From positions 806,001 through 870,000 of the forward strand of contig JADJON010000003.1 of assembly GCA_016713765.1 (NCBI GenBank): a DNA stretch of 64,000 nucleotides, in the 5' to 3' direction. A model generated the notes under the pieces. It was not told the origin of the DNA. It did no database searches and saw only the letters and a list, made by a program, of their open reading frames with translations. Shown piece by piece: positions 41,207 to 50,177 of this stretch. Numbering within the stretch: position 1 is the first letter of the stretch; every line of letters starts with the position of its first letter. The position numbers and the translations under genes were made by a program. Source of the stretch: Bacteroidota bacterium. GTDB taxonomy: Bacteria > Bacteroidota > Bacteroidia > AKYH767-A > 2013-40CM-41-45.

Positions 41207-42514
41207 TCAACTATTGTTCGTTCGGCCTTTGTACGGTCGTATGATCAACCGGATCGCCCGGTCGTAGGAAAAGTAGTTCCAGATCCAGTTGAAGAAAACC
41301 ACCACACGGTTGCGGAAGCCGACGAGCAGCACGAGGTGGATGAACAGCCAGGCCATCCAGGCCGGGAAGCCTTTAAGGCGAATGCCGCCGGCCAGTTCCG
41401 CGACCGCCTTGCTGCGGCCGATGGTGGCCATGGTGCCCCGGTCTTTGTACACGAACGGCTGCCAGGCCTGACCTTTCGGACGGTTGAGATTTTTCGCGAG
41501 CAGCTTTCCCTGCTGCATGGCCACGGGACCCAGCATCGGATGCGGAGCACTGCCGCCTTCCGTCATCGCCGCCACGTCGCCGATCGCGTACAGACCATCC
41601 GCACCGGCCACGCGATTGAACGAGTCGACGCGGATGCGGTTACCGCGTTCCAAACCCTGCTCGGGGATGCCGGCGATCACCGCACCCTTGACACCGGCGG
41701 TCCAGAGCAACGCGCTCGTACGGATTTCGGTACCGTCGTTGAGTTTCGCGACCATCCCATCGTAGGACGACAAGCGAACGCCGAGACGGAGTTGCACGCC
41801 CAGGGCTTCCAGTTGCGCGCGCGCATTGGCGTAGGTCTTGTCGCTCATGCCGTTCAGCACGTGTTCGGAGGACTCGACGAGCGTGATGTGCATGTCTGCA
41901 AAATCGAGTTCGGGGTAATCGTGCGGCAGGACATGCCGCTTCAGTTCGGCCAGTGCGCCTGCGATCTCGACGCCGGTGGGTCCGGCGCCGACGATGACGA
42001 AGTTCATGCGACTGGCTCGCTGTGCAGGGTCTTTTTCGAGCAGCGCTTCTTCGAAATTCTGCAGGATGAAACTGCGCATGTCGAGCGCGTCGCGCACCTG
42101 TTTCAACGACAGGGCATGCTGTTGCAGTTGTTGATCCCCGAAAAAGTTCGTCATCGAGCCGGTCGCGATCACGGCATGGTCGTAGGGTAAGGTCCCGATG
42201 GACGTCACCACTTGTCTGGCGATCGGATCCAGGGATTCGATCTCCGCCACGCGAAACAGCACACCCCTGTTCCGGCGAACGATCTGCCGCAAAGGATACG
42301 CGATCGAATCGGGTTCCAGTCCGCCCGTGGCGACCTGATAGAGCAAAGGCTGGAAGGTGAAATAGTTGTGTCGGTCCAACAGGAGGACTTCGAACCTTCG
42401 GGTATCGAGCCGGAGCGCCGTTTCGATGCCCGCGAAACCACCGCCCAGGATCAGCACCCGTTCCTTGTCGGGCGACTTTTTAAAAACATCGAAAATTTGG
42501 CTTTTTTCAGCCAT
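41207..42514 (-). CDS. Type II NADH dehydrogenase (NDH-2)
   Basis: A 435-residue flavoprotein. FAD-binding loop RVLILGGGFAGIETALRLD (GxGxxG, residues about 19-37); NAD-binding loop FVIVGAGPTGVEIAGALAEL (about 173). A second FAD motif is ADGLYAIGDVAAM (about 305). The C-terminus has a membrane-associating hydrophobic region (GFPAWMAWLFIHLVLLVGFR). It oxidises NADH and reduces menaquinone at the inner membrane without pumping protons. A short hairpin (TGTCC/GGACA, 42524-42537) lies in its 5' leader. It is divergent from the rimP operon. Confidence 0.9.
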   Translation of the reverse strand: MAEKSQIFDVFKKSPDKERVLILGGGFAGIETALRLDTRRFEVLLLDRHNYFTFQPLLYQVATGGLEPDSIAYPLRQIVRRNRGVLFRVAEIESLDPIARQVVTSIGTLPYDHAVIATGSMTNFFGDQQLQQHALSLKQVRDALDMRSFILQNFEEALLEKDPAQRASRMNFVIVGAGPTGVEIAGALAELKRHVLPHDYPELDFADMHITLVESSEHVLNGMSDKTYANARAQLEALGVQLRLGVRLSSYDGMVAKLNDGTEIRTSALLWTAGVKGAVIAGIPEQGLERGNRIRVDSFNRVAGADGLYAIGDVAAMTEGGSAPHPMLGPVAMQQGKLLAKNLNRPKGQAWQPFVYKDRGTMATIGRSKAVAELAGGIRLKGFPAWMAWLFIHLVLLVGFRNRVVVFFNWIWNYFSYDRAIRLIIRPYKGRTNNS

Positions 42515-42600
42515 TTAGGAAAGTGTCCTGCGGGACATTGGGAGGCACTAAGTTAAAGCGCATCCGGGGGCTTTTGTTTTCATTATCAGAAGATTTTGCG

Positions 42601-42608
42601 TACATTTG
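42601..42608 (+). promoter_or_regulatory. -7 promoter box of the rimP-nusA-infB operon
   Basis: TACATTTG matches TAnnTTTG. A TTTTG word lies about 24 bp upstream (42572-42576). The leader to the rimP ATG would be about 50 nt. Confidence 0.65.
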
Positions 42609-42626
42609 CAGTCAACTTCCAAACGT

Positions 42627-42654
42627 AAAGGGGGTCCCTCGGGGGCCCTTTTTT
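42627..42654 (+). terminator. Terminator-like hairpin in the rimP leader (possible attenuator)
   Basis: AAAGGG at 42627-42632 pairs with CCCTTT at 42646-42651, with an inner CCC/GGG pairing, and a run of six T follows. It sits between the promoter and the rimP start, so it could terminate transcription early. Confidence 0.5.
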
Positions 42655-42664
42655 GTTGATAATC

Positions 42665-43138
42665 ATGACTCTGCACGACGAGATCGCCCGGTTGACCCAG
42701 GAAAAGATCGCCGGCAGTCCGCTCTTCCTGGTGGAAGTCAAGGTTTCCCCGAACAAAGTGACGGTGTACCTGGACCATCCAAAAGGAGTCGGAATCGAAG
42801 ATTGCGTTGCCGTTTCCCGGCATTTGCAATCGGCCTTCGACGGCACCCCGGTGTTCGAGCAACATGAATTGGAAGTCAGCTCACCCGGCATGGATGAGCC
42901 GCTGAAAGTGCTGCCCCAGTACCACAAGCGGATCGGCCGGCGGGTGAACGTGATCACCTTCGATGGTCTGAAGCACACCGGCACGCTGGTGTCGGCCGAC
43001 GACCTGGGCATCGAGCTTGACCGCGAGATCGCCCGCAAGGTGAACGGACGAAAGCAGATCACGCACGAGTCGGTGCGTCTGCCGTTTGAACAGATCAAGG
43101 AAACACGAGTTATCTTTAATTTCGACCAACTGCGTTAA
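42665..43138 (+). CDS. rimP: Ribosome maturation factor RimP
   Basis: A 157-residue protein of normal length from the ATG at 42665 (MTLHDEIARLTQEKI). Family sequence includes FLVEVKVSPNKVTVYLDHPK, then GIEDCVAVSRHL, ELEVSSPGMDEPLK and a C-terminal SH3-like domain (RRVNVITFDGLKHTGTLVSA). RimP helps 30S subunit assembly. An upstream in-frame TTG lies in the T-run of the leader hairpin and was rejected. It is the first gene of the conserved rimP-nusA-infB operon; nusA follows 6 bp later. Confidence 0.95.
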   Translation: MTLHDEIARLTQEKIAGSPLFLVEVKVSPNKVTVYLDHPKGVGIEDCVAVSRHLQSAFDGTPVFEQHELEVSSPGMDEPLKVLPQYHKRIGRRVNVITFDGLKHTGTLVSADDLGIELDREIARKVNGRKQITHESVRLPFEQIKETRVIFNFDQLR

Positions 43139-43144
43139 CGCGTC

Positions 43145-44401
43145 ATGAAAAAGACACTGACCCGCAACGAGCACTCTGAACTGGTAGAAGCCTTCTCCGA
43201 GTTCAAGGACTTGAAGAACATCGACCGCGCGAGCATGATGAGCATTCTCGAGGACGTGTTCAAGAACATGCTGAAGAAGAAGTACGGTACGGCCGACAAC
43301 TTCGATATCGTGATCAACACTGACAAAGGAGATCTCGAGGCTTTCCGTAACCGCCTGATCGTGGACGACGGCGCGGTGGAAGATCCTTCGACCCAGATCG
43401 AGTACTCGGAAGCGATCCTGATCGAGCCCGACTTCGAAGTGGGCGAAGAAGTGTCGGAAAAAGTCCGTTTCACCGACTTCGGTCGTCGCGCCGTGCTGGC
43501 CGCCCGTCAGAACCTGATGGCCCGGGTGCAGGAACTCGAAAAAGAGAGCATCTTCCAGAAGTACAAGAACCGCGTGGGTGAGATCATCACCGGCGAAGTG
43601 TACCAGGTCTGGAAAAAAGAAATGCTGGTGATGGACGACGACGGCAACGAGTTGATCCTGCCGAAGTCGGAACAGATCCCGGCCGACTTTTTCAAAAAGG
43701 GCGACGCCGTGCGCGCCGTGGTCTTGCGTGTGGAGATGATAAACGGTACGCCGAAGATCGTGTTGTCGCGCACCTCTCCCCTCTTCCTCGAAAAACTGTT
43801 CGAACTCGAAGTACCGGAAGTATTCGACGGGCTCATCACGATCAAGAAGATCGTGCGCGAGCCGGGCGAGCGCGCCAAGGTGGCCGTTGAAAGCTACGAC
43901 GACCGCATCGATCCGGTGGGCGCCTGCGTCGGTATGAAAGGTTCGCGCATCCACGGCATCGTACGTGAGTTGCGGAACGAGAACATCGACGTCATCAACT
44001 ATACGAACAACATTCCGCTCTTCATCTCCCGCGCCTTGTCGCCGGCCAAGATCTCTTCGATCAAGCTGGACGACGAGAAGAAGCGCGCTTCGGTGTTCCT
44101 CAAGCCGGACCAGATTTCCCTGGCGATCGGCAAGGGCGGTAACAATATCAAACTGGCCGGCCGTCTGACCGGCTTTGAGATCGACGTATTCCGTGAGTCG
44201 GAGGAAGACTCGGAAGACGTGGACCTCGACGAATTCACCGACGAGATCGAACCGTGGATCATCGACGAACTCAAGGCGATCGGTTGCGATACGGCCAAGA
44301 GCGTACTCGATCTCCCGATCGACGATCTGGTTGCACGTACCGACCTGGAGGAAGAGACGATCCGCGAGGTCATCCGCATCCTCCGCGCGGAATTCGAGTA
44401 A
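43145..44401 (+). CDS. nusA: Transcription termination/antitermination factor NusA
   Basis: A 418-residue protein: N-terminal RNA-polymerase-binding domain (LVEAFSEFKDLKNIDRASMM), S1 domain (GEIITGEVYQVWKKEMLVMD, about residue 140), KH1 (GACVGMKGSRIHGIVREL, about 258) and KH2 (SLAIGKGGNNIKLAGRLTG, about 325). The C-terminus has a single helix-hairpin-helix-like repeat (IDELKAIGCDTAKSVL). NusA pauses and terminates RNA polymerase and couples it to antitermination complexes. It is known in other bacteria to regulate its own operon. Here the leaders of rimP and infB both carry hairpins on which it could act. Confidence 0.95.
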   Translation: MKKTLTRNEHSELVEAFSEFKDLKNIDRASMMSILEDVFKNMLKKKYGTADNFDIVINTDKGDLEAFRNRLIVDDGAVEDPSTQIEYSEAILIEPDFEVGEEVSEKVRFTDFGRRAVLAARQNLMARVQELEKESIFQKYKNRVGEIITGEVYQVWKKEMLVMDDDGNELILPKSEQIPADFFKKGDAVRAVVLRVEMINGTPKIVLSRTSPLFLEKLFELEVPEVFDGLITIKKIVREPGERAKVAVESYDDRIDPVGACVGMKGSRIHGIVRELRNENIDVINYTNNIPLFISRALSPAKISSIKLDDEKKRASVFLKPDQISLAIGKGGNNIKLAGRLTGFEIDVFRESEEDSEDVDLDEFTDEIEPWIIDELKAIGCDTAKSVLDLPIDDLVARTDLEEETIREVIRILRAEFE

Positions 44402-44436
44402 TGGAACGCGCGATGAGAACGTTCATCTCCAATTAA

Positions 44437-44479
44437 CCCCCGTCGCGGGAACGGGGGCAAGCAATAAAAACACCCCCGT
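44437..44479 (+). promoter_or_regulatory. Mutually exclusive hairpins in the infB leader
   Basis: CCCCCGT (44437-44443) can pair with ACGGGGG (44451-44457). The same ACGGGGG can instead pair with a second CCCCCGT (44473-44479), 12 bp before the infB ATG. Only one stem can form at a time, and the second would crowd the start codon. Confidence 0.5.
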
Positions 44480-44491
44480 CAGTATTTCGCT

Positions 44492-47401
44492 ATGGCAGAA
44501 GCAGAAAAAACGATCCGACTCAGCAAAGCGGTCAGGGAATTCAACCTGAGCATGGACCACATCGTGGACTTCCTGACCAAGAAAGGCATCCAGGTTGAAA
44601 GCAACCCGAACACCAAGTTGCCCGGGGAGGCATATGCCTTGCTGTTGAAGGAATTCCAGCATGATAAGTCCCTGAAGGAAGAAGCCCAGCAATTGGCTCA
44701 GTCCAAAGTCAAGCGCGAAGGCGCTGTGGTGCTGGACGCCCAGGATCAGAAGAAGCCTGCTTCCCGCAAGGAAGATGAGTCGCGTGAGATTCTGATCAAG
44801 AACGTAGCCGGTGCAACCGGTGCGCCGACCGAGACACCGAAGAAGAAGAAGGCCGAACCGGAAGCCAAGCCGGAAGCGGACGTCAAACCTGCCGCAAAAG
44901 CCAAGAAAGCCAAGGAAGAAACTCCTGCCGAAGAAGAGGTCATCAAAGCCAAGGCCGAAAAGGTCGACGGCCCGAAGGTTTTGGGCAAGATCGATATCGA
45001 AGCTGAAACCAAGGCACCGAAGAAGACCACCAGCCGTAAGAAGAAAACCGACGAACCGGAAGCAGCCGCACCGGCTGAAGTTCCGGCTCCCGCTCCTATC
45101 CCGACTCCGACACCGGTTGCCGAAACTCCTGTGGTTCCGGAAGCACCGGTAAGTCCGGCTCCTGCTGTAGCTGCCGAAACACCGGTCACGCCCGCGGCAC
45201 CTGCAGCACCCGTTGCGACACCGCCCGCTACTCCCGAGACGCCGGCCAAGGACGCCGACTCCGAAGTTCACCGAGTACAGTTCGCCAACCTGACCGGTCC
45301 GACCGTACTGGGTAAGATCGAACTGCCGACTGAAACGCGCCGCAAGCCGGCCGCGTCTTCCGACGGCGAGAAGAAAAAACGCAAGCGTACCGAACGCAAA
45401 GGCGGCGGCACACCTGTTCCGCAGGACAAGCAACGCGGCGCGGGCTCTACGGACCGCAATGCCCAACAGCAGAAAGCCCGCAAGCCGGGCGAGAAAACCG
45501 AGATCAGCGACAAGGAGATCCAGGACAAGATCAAAGCTACCCTGGCCCGCCTGAGCGGTGGCGGAAAATCGAAGGCTTCCAAGATCCGACGTGCCAAGCG
45601 CGAAGAGCGTGCGGAAGAGCGCGAACTGGAATCACTCGAACAGGGCCAGAAGATCATCAAGGTCACCGAATTCGTTACGGCGAATGAACTGGCCAAGCTG
45701 ATGAACGTCACGGTCACCGAGATCATCTCGACCTGTATGTCGCTCGGTCTGTTCGTTTCGATCAACCAACGCCTCGACGCGGAAACCCTGAGCGTGGTCG
45801 CGGAAGAATTCGGCTTCAAAGTCGAGTTCGTCTCCGCCGACGTACAGGACTCCGTGAAAGTGGAAGAAGACAGCGCCGACGACCTCAAGCCGCGCAGCCC
45901 GATCGTCACCGTGATGGGTCACGTCGACCACGGTAAGACCTCCCTGCTCGACTACGTCCGCAAGGCGAACGTGATCGCGGGAGAAGCGGGTGGCATCACC
46001 CAGCACATCGGCGCTTACGAAGTACAGCTCGAGAACGGCAAGAAGATCACCTTCCTCGATACGCCGGGTCACGAAGCCTTTACGGCCATGCGCGCACGCG
46101 GCGCCAAGGTCACCGACGTCGCCATCATCGTCGTTTCGGCGGATGACAGCGTCATGCCACAGACGGTGGAAGCCATCAACCACGCCCAGGCGGCGGGGGT
46201 ACCGATGGTGTTCGCCATTAACAAGATCGATAAGCCCGAAGCCAACCCCGAGCGCATCAAGGAACAACTTGCCAAGATGAACATCCTCGTGGAAGACTGG
46301 GGCGGTAAATACCAGTGTCAGGAGATCAGCGCCAAGAAAGGCCTGAACGTCGACAAGCTGCTCGAGAAAGTGTTGCTGGAAGCCGAACTCCTCGACCTGA
46401 AAGCCAACCCGGACCGCCGCGCGAACGGTACGGTCATCGAATCCTCGCTCGACAAGGGCCGCGGTTACGTGATGACGGTACTCGTACAAGGCGGCACCCT
46501 GCGTGTCGGCGACATCCTGCTCGCGGGTTGCTACAGCGGCCGCGTGAAAGCCCTCTTCAACGAACGCGGCTTCCGGTCGAAAGAAGCCGGTCCTTCGGCT
46601 CCCGCGCAGGTGCTCGGTATGACGGGCGCTCCGCAAGCCGGCGACGTGTTCGTGGTCATGGAAGACGAACGCGAAGCGCGCGACATCGCCAACAAGCGAC
46701 TCCAGTTGCAGCGTGAGCAGGGCATCCGTACCCACAAGCACATCACCCTCGACGAGATCGGTCGTCGTCTGGCGATCGGCAACTTCAAGGAGCTGAACGT
46801 GATCATCAAGGGCGACGTGGACGGTTCGATCGAAGCGCTCACCGACGCCATCCTGAAACTTTCCACGCAGGAAGTACAGGTGAACGTGATCCACAAGTCG
46901 GTGGGTCAGATCTCGGAATCCGACGTACTGCTCGCCTCGGCCTCGAACGCGATCATCATCGGCTTCCAGGTCCGTCCTTCCACCAGCGCGCGTAAACTCG
47001 CCGAGAACGAAGAGATCGAGATCCGTCTTTACTCGATCATCTACGACGCGATCAACGAACTCAAGCAGGCCATGGAAGGCATGCTGGCGCCGGAGTACCA
47101 GGAGAAAATCGTCGGCAACATCGAGATCCGCGAGATCTTCAAGATCCCGAAAGTCGGTACGGTGGCCGGTTGTATGGTGCTCGACGGCAAGATCTCCCGC
47201 AACACCAAGGTGCGGGTGGTCCGCGACGGTATCGTACAGTACAGCGGCGAACTCGGCTCGCTCAAGCGTTTCAAGGACGATGTGAAGGATGTATCGGCCG
47301 GCTACGAATGCGGTCTGAGCGTCCAGAACTTTAACGACATCCGCGTGGGCGACATCATCGAAGGTTACGAGCAGGTGGCGGTCAAGCGTACGCTGGCCTG
47401 A
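44492..47401 (+). CDS. infB: Translation initiation factor IF-2
   Basis: A 969-residue GTPase. The N-terminal IF2_N domain (IRLSKAVREFNLSMDHIVDF) is followed by a long low-complexity linker (about residues 70-380), first Lys/Glu-rich, then Pro/Ala-rich (PAPIPTPTPVAETPVVPE). The G domain shows GHVDHGKTSL (G1, about 478), DTPGHE (G3) and NKID (G4). The C-terminus is complete, ending in the domain IV that binds fMet-tRNA. IF-2 positions the initiator tRNA on the 30S subunit. It is the last gene of the operon and is followed by a strong terminator. Confidence 0.97.
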   Translation: MAEAEKTIRLSKAVREFNLSMDHIVDFLTKKGIQVESNPNTKLPGEAYALLLKEFQHDKSLKEEAQQLAQSKVKREGAVVLDAQDQKKPASRKEDESREILIKNVAGATGAPTETPKKKKAEPEAKPEADVKPAAKAKKAKEETPAEEEVIKAKAEKVDGPKVLGKIDIEAETKAPKKTTSRKKKTDEPEAAAPAEVPAPAPIPTPTPVAETPVVPEAPVSPAPAVAAETPVTPAAPAAPVATPPATPETPAKDADSEVHRVQFANLTGPTVLGKIELPTETRRKPAASSDGEKKKRKRTERKGGGTPVPQDKQRGAGSTDRNAQQQKARKPGEKTEISDKEIQDKIKATLARLSGGGKSKASKIRRAKREERAEERELESLEQGQKIIKVTEFVTANELAKLMNVTVTEIISTCMSLGLFVSINQRLDAETLSVVAEEFGFKVEFVSADVQDSVKVEEDSADDLKPRSPIVTVMGHVDHGKTSLLDYVRKANVIAGEAGGITQHIGAYEVQLENGKKITFLDTPGHEAFTAMRARGAKVTDVAIIVVSADDSVMPQTVEAINHAQAAGVPMVFAINKIDKPEANPERIKEQLAKMNILVEDWGGKYQCQEISAKKGLNVDKLLEKVLLEAELLDLKANPDRRANGTVIESSLDKGRGYVMTVLVQGGTLRVGDILLAGCYSGRVKALFNERGFRSKEAGPSAPAQVLGMTGAPQAGDVFVVMEDEREARDIANKRLQLQREQGIRTHKHITLDEIGRRLAIGNFKELNVIIKGDVDGSIEALTDAILKLSTQEVQVNVIHKSVGQISESDVLLASASNAIIIGFQVRPSTSARKLAENEEIEIRLYSIIYDAINELKQAMEGMLAPEYQEKIVGNIEIREIFKIPKVGTVAGCMVLDGKISRNTKVRVVRDGIVQYSGELGSLKRFKDDVKDVSAGYECGLSVQNFNDIRVGDIIEGYEQVAVKRTLA

Positions 47402-47424
47402 TCCATCTGAACATACAGCAATAG

Positions 47425-47454
47425 AAAACGCCCCGGTAACCGGGGCGTTTTTTT
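47425..47454 (+). terminator. Rho-independent terminator after infB
   Basis: AAAACGCCCCGG and its complement pair across a TAA loop, followed by a T-run. It ends the rimP-nusA-infB transcript and, being nearly symmetric, may also serve the convergent SPOR gene. Confidence 0.93.
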
Positions 47455-47482
47455 ATGGTGGTGCGTGAAGAACAGTGACTGA

Positions 47483-47899
47483 TTATTTCAATCCCGGCAG
47501 CCGTACCTCGTCCGGCACGATGAACATCGTCGGATACTGGCCTTCGATCTTTCCGAGAAACTGCTGCGCTTCGAGGCGGGAGCGGAAATCGCCGACCCGG
47601 ACCTTGTAGTTCGGCTGCTGATAGGAAAGGTAGGCCGGGACGTCCGGGTAGCGGGACGTGAAATCGATCTTGACTTCCGAAGCTTTTGGGCGGTTCGAAC
47701 CGAAATAGATCTGTACCCGGTAACCGGTTACGGTCTGGCGGGTGATGTTGAGTCGGCGTTGCTTGGCCACCAACAGATCGTAGCGCTTGTCGCGCCCGAT
47801 GACGAGCGAACTGTCGGCGTTGGAAGTGACGATCCAGTCCTGTGCCGACACGCTAATGCCCGACAGGAAGAGAAGCGAAAACAGCCACGACCTTTTCAT
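47483..47899 (-). CDS. SPOR-domain exported protein
   Basis: A 138-residue protein with a signal peptide (MKRSWLFSLLFLSGISVSAQ). The C-terminal part is a SPOR domain: TGYRVQIYFGSNRPKASEVK (first strand and helix), then YKVRVGDFRSRLEAQQFLGK. SPOR domains bind denuded glycan strands of septal peptidoglycan, so the protein probably acts in the periplasm during division. A possible -7 box (TATTTTTG, 47904-47911, minus strand) lies only 4 bp before the ATG. The gene converges with infB. Confidence 0.88.
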   Translation of the reverse strand: MKRSWLFSLLFLSGISVSAQDWIVTSNADSSLVIGRDKRYDLLVAKQRRLNITRQTVTGYRVQIYFGSNRPKASEVKIDFTSRYPDVPAYLSYQQPNYKVRVGDFRSRLEAQQFLGKIEGQYPTMFIVPDEVRLPGLK

Positions 47900-48008
47900 G
47901 GCTCAAAAATACGGTTTGAACCGGAGATTAGCGCTTTTTCGACGCTGGGTTCATTTTCCGGTCAGGTTCATCCGGGGAATCGCTAAATTCAGGATCGAAT
48001 ACGCGGCG

Positions 48009-48383
48009 ATGAACATCGAAGAGCTTCGAAACTATTGCATTCGAAAACCGGAAGTCACCGAGGGCTTTCCGTTCGACAGCGAGACGCTTGTCTTCAAGGT
48101 TGCCGGTAAGATGTTCCTGCTCGTATCCCTTGATGAATCGCCTTTGCGCTTCAACGTCAAATGCGATCCGGAGCTGGCGATCGAGTTGCGGGAAAAATAC
48201 CCTTGCGTGCGACCCGGATTTCACATGAATAAGAGCCTGTGGAACACGGTTACAGCCGACGGATCTGTCGGCGCTAAACTCCTGCAGGAATGGATCGATC
48301 ATTCGTACGCGGAGGTCGTGAAGAAACTCCCAAAAAAAGATCAGGCGCGCCTCCGCGAAGGCGCGCTCAATTCGCATCTTTGA
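48009..48383 (+). CDS. MmcQ/YjbR family DNA-binding-fold protein
   Basis: A 124-residue protein from the ATG at 48009 (MNIEELRNYCIRKPEVTEGF). The length and the patterns PFDSETLVFKVAGKMFLLVS, then RPGFHMNKSLWNTVTADGS, match the MmcQ/YjbR family, which has a CyaY-like fold. It is often annotated as DNA-binding, but the function is not established. A longer upstream frame overlaps the divergent SPOR gene and was rejected. The DUF502 gene follows 16 bp later, so they may be co-transcribed. Confidence 0.85.
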   Translation: MNIEELRNYCIRKPEVTEGFPFDSETLVFKVAGKMFLLVSLDESPLRFNVKCDPELAIELREKYPCVRPGFHMNKSLWNTVTADGSVGAKLLQEWIDHSYAEVVKKLPKKDQARLREGALNSHL

Positions 48384-48399
48384 GGCTCAGTTAACGCCC

Positions 48400-48999
48400 A
48401 TGAAACGTCTGCTCAATTTCTTCTTCCAGGGACTCTTATTCGTCGTACCCATCGCGGTGACCCTCTGGGTGCTTTTCCGGGCGATCCTCTGGGTTGATGG
48501 CTTGCTACCCTTTCAGGTTCCCATCCACCTGCCCGGGAAAACCGAGATCGACATTCCCGGCCTGGGCCTCATCACGATCTTCCTGTTCATCGCGGCGGTG
48601 GGCTGGCTGTCGGCACGCTACATCCGCAATCCGCTCTTCAGCTACCTCGAGCAACTGATCGATAAGGCGCCCCTGGTCAAACTCATTTACTCCTCTGTGA
48701 AAGACCTGGTGCAGGCATTCGTCGGTGAGAAACTTCGTTTCAATCAACCTGTCCTCGTCCGACTGGAGAAGGAATCCGAGATCAACCGCATCGGTTTCAT
48801 TACGCAGGAAGACCTCAGCGATCTCGGGCTGGAAAAGGAGAAGGTCGCCGTCTATCTGCCCTTTTCTTACTCGTTCGCCGGGGAACTGATCATTCTTCCG
48901 CGAGAGAACATCCGGCCGTTGAATGCTTCCGGTACGGATATGATGAAGTTCATCATCAGCGGCGGCGTTACCGAAATCAAGGAAGACGGAAAGAAGTAA
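48400..48999 (+). CDS. DUF502 family membrane protein
   Basis: A 199-residue protein with two N-terminal membrane helices (LLNFFFQGLLFVVPIAVTLW and LGLITIFLFIAAVGWLSARY). A soluble domain follows with the family sequence PLVKLIYSSVKDLVQAFVGE and YSFAGELIILPRENIRPLNA. DUF502 proteins occur in most Gram-negative phyla; they sit in the inner membrane and their function is unknown. Length and topology are normal. It may form an operon with the yjbR-like gene upstream; the decayed K+ channel gene begins 57 bp downstream. Confidence 0.87.
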   Translation: MKRLLNFFFQGLLFVVPIAVTLWVLFRAILWVDGLLPFQVPIHLPGKTEIDIPGLGLITIFLFIAAVGWLSARYIRNPLFSYLEQLIDKAPLVKLIYSSVKDLVQAFVGEKLRFNQPVLVRLEKESEINRIGFITQEDLSDLGLEKEKVAVYLPFSYSFAGELIILPRENIRPLNASGTDMMKFIISGGVTEIKEDGKK

Positions 49000-49056
49000 C
49001 GGATCCCGGGCTCAGTCCTATTATCGCATGCAGCATCAGTAGTCGATTCGATCATC

Positions 49057-50039
49057 ATGTCCTTTCGTAACGTTTTCAAGCAGGACGAAACACGCGAGTT
49101 CGGTTTCGGCAGCCGGGTGGAAGGCCGCGACCAGCGTCTGATGAACCGCGACGGTTCCAGCAATGTCCGCCGGAAAGGCCTCCCCTATTTTCAACGGTTC
49201 AACGTCTTTCATGAATTGATCCGGATGGCGTGGTGGAAATTCTTCACTATTCTGTTCTCGACCTATCTGGTCATCAACCTGATATTCGCATCGCTCTACT
49301 GCTTCACCTGGCCGGACAGTATCGGCGGTATGATCTACCAGAGTGAATGGGAGAAATTCCTCGAGATCTTTTTCTTCAGCGCGCAGTCGCTTACGACGGT
49401 CGGTTACGGTCGGCTCAACCCGACCGGGGTCTTTGACAGTGCCCTGGCTTCGATCGAAGCGATGGTCGGGTTGTTGGGTTTCGCCGTCGCGACCGGTTTG
49501 TTGTACGGACGGTTCAGCCGACCGGTCGTCCGTTTGTTGTACAGTGAACAGGCGGTGGTGGCGCCCTATCGCGACCGCAGCGCGCTGATGCTGCGCGTCG
49601 CGAAAAAGCATCGCAGCGAACTCATCGACATCCAGGCAAGCATCGTGATGTCGTAGGTGTTGCAGGAAGCCGGGAAGCCGGTGCGAAAATTCGCCAACCT
49701 CAAGCTCGAGTTCACGCGCGTCAACCTGCTCACCACATCCTGGACCATCGTACACCCGATCGACGACGAAAGTCCGATGCTCGGCTGGAGTGCCGACGAC
49801 TTCGTGAACAACCGTACGGAGCTGTTGGTGTTGTTGCAGGCGTACGAAGAGACCTTTGCCAACAACGTGCATTCCCGCACCAGCTACAAGGCCAATGAAA
49901 TCGTGGTAGGTGCCCGATTCATCTCCATGCTGGACGCCGTGAAGAAGGATCCGTTGCCGTTCACCTGGACCGGATCTCCGCCTACGAGCCGGCGGCACTT
50001 CCGGTCGAATCCGGTTCCGGGCGTTCTTCTCTTTCGTGA
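49057..50039 (+). pseudogene. Inward-rectifier (Kir/KirBac-type) potassium channel, broken
   Basis: The sequence encodes a KirBac-like channel: two membrane helices around a pore helix and the selectivity filter TTVGYGRL (about residue 113), then the cytoplasmic immunoglobulin-like domain. The frame is stopped by TAG at 49654-49656, after SELIDIQASIVMS. It continues without change of frame with VLQEAGKPVRKFANLKLEFT, RVNLLTTSWTIVHPID and NEIVVGARF, all expected channel sequence. A frameshift occurs near 49940-49960: the family-like end HLDRISAYEPAALPVESGSG is in the next frame and stops at 50037-50039. A truncated pore with part of the gate could be made, but no full channel. Confidence 0.85.
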
Positions 50040-50160
50040 AACGCCTTTCGTCCGCCTGCGTATGAGCAGCATGGTTCGCAACAATGCCGGAACCTGGTCA
50101 ATATTCTGAAATTCAATTAATTACCTGTTCACAAGGTTTGGCCGAATGCGCTGAAGTCCG

Positions 50161-50168
50161 TAGGTTTG
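50161..50168 (+). promoter_or_regulatory. -7 promoter box of panD
   Basis: TAGGTTTG matches TAnnTTTG, with TTTG (50137-50140) exactly 20 bp upstream as the -33 element. The panD ATG is 9 bp downstream. This is the best full promoter in the window. Confidence 0.75.
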
Positions 50169-50177
50169 CAGCCCGCT

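Noticed and set aside
42524..42537. Small hairpin TGTCC/GGACA as a terminator
   Set aside because: Only 5 bp and without a T-run on either side; kept as a leader feature of the NDH-2 gene only.
49654..49656. TAG read through as a sense codon (stop-codon recoding)
   Set aside because: A frameshift further on also breaks the gene, and no other gene in the window needs TAG read as an amino acid. Decay is simpler.
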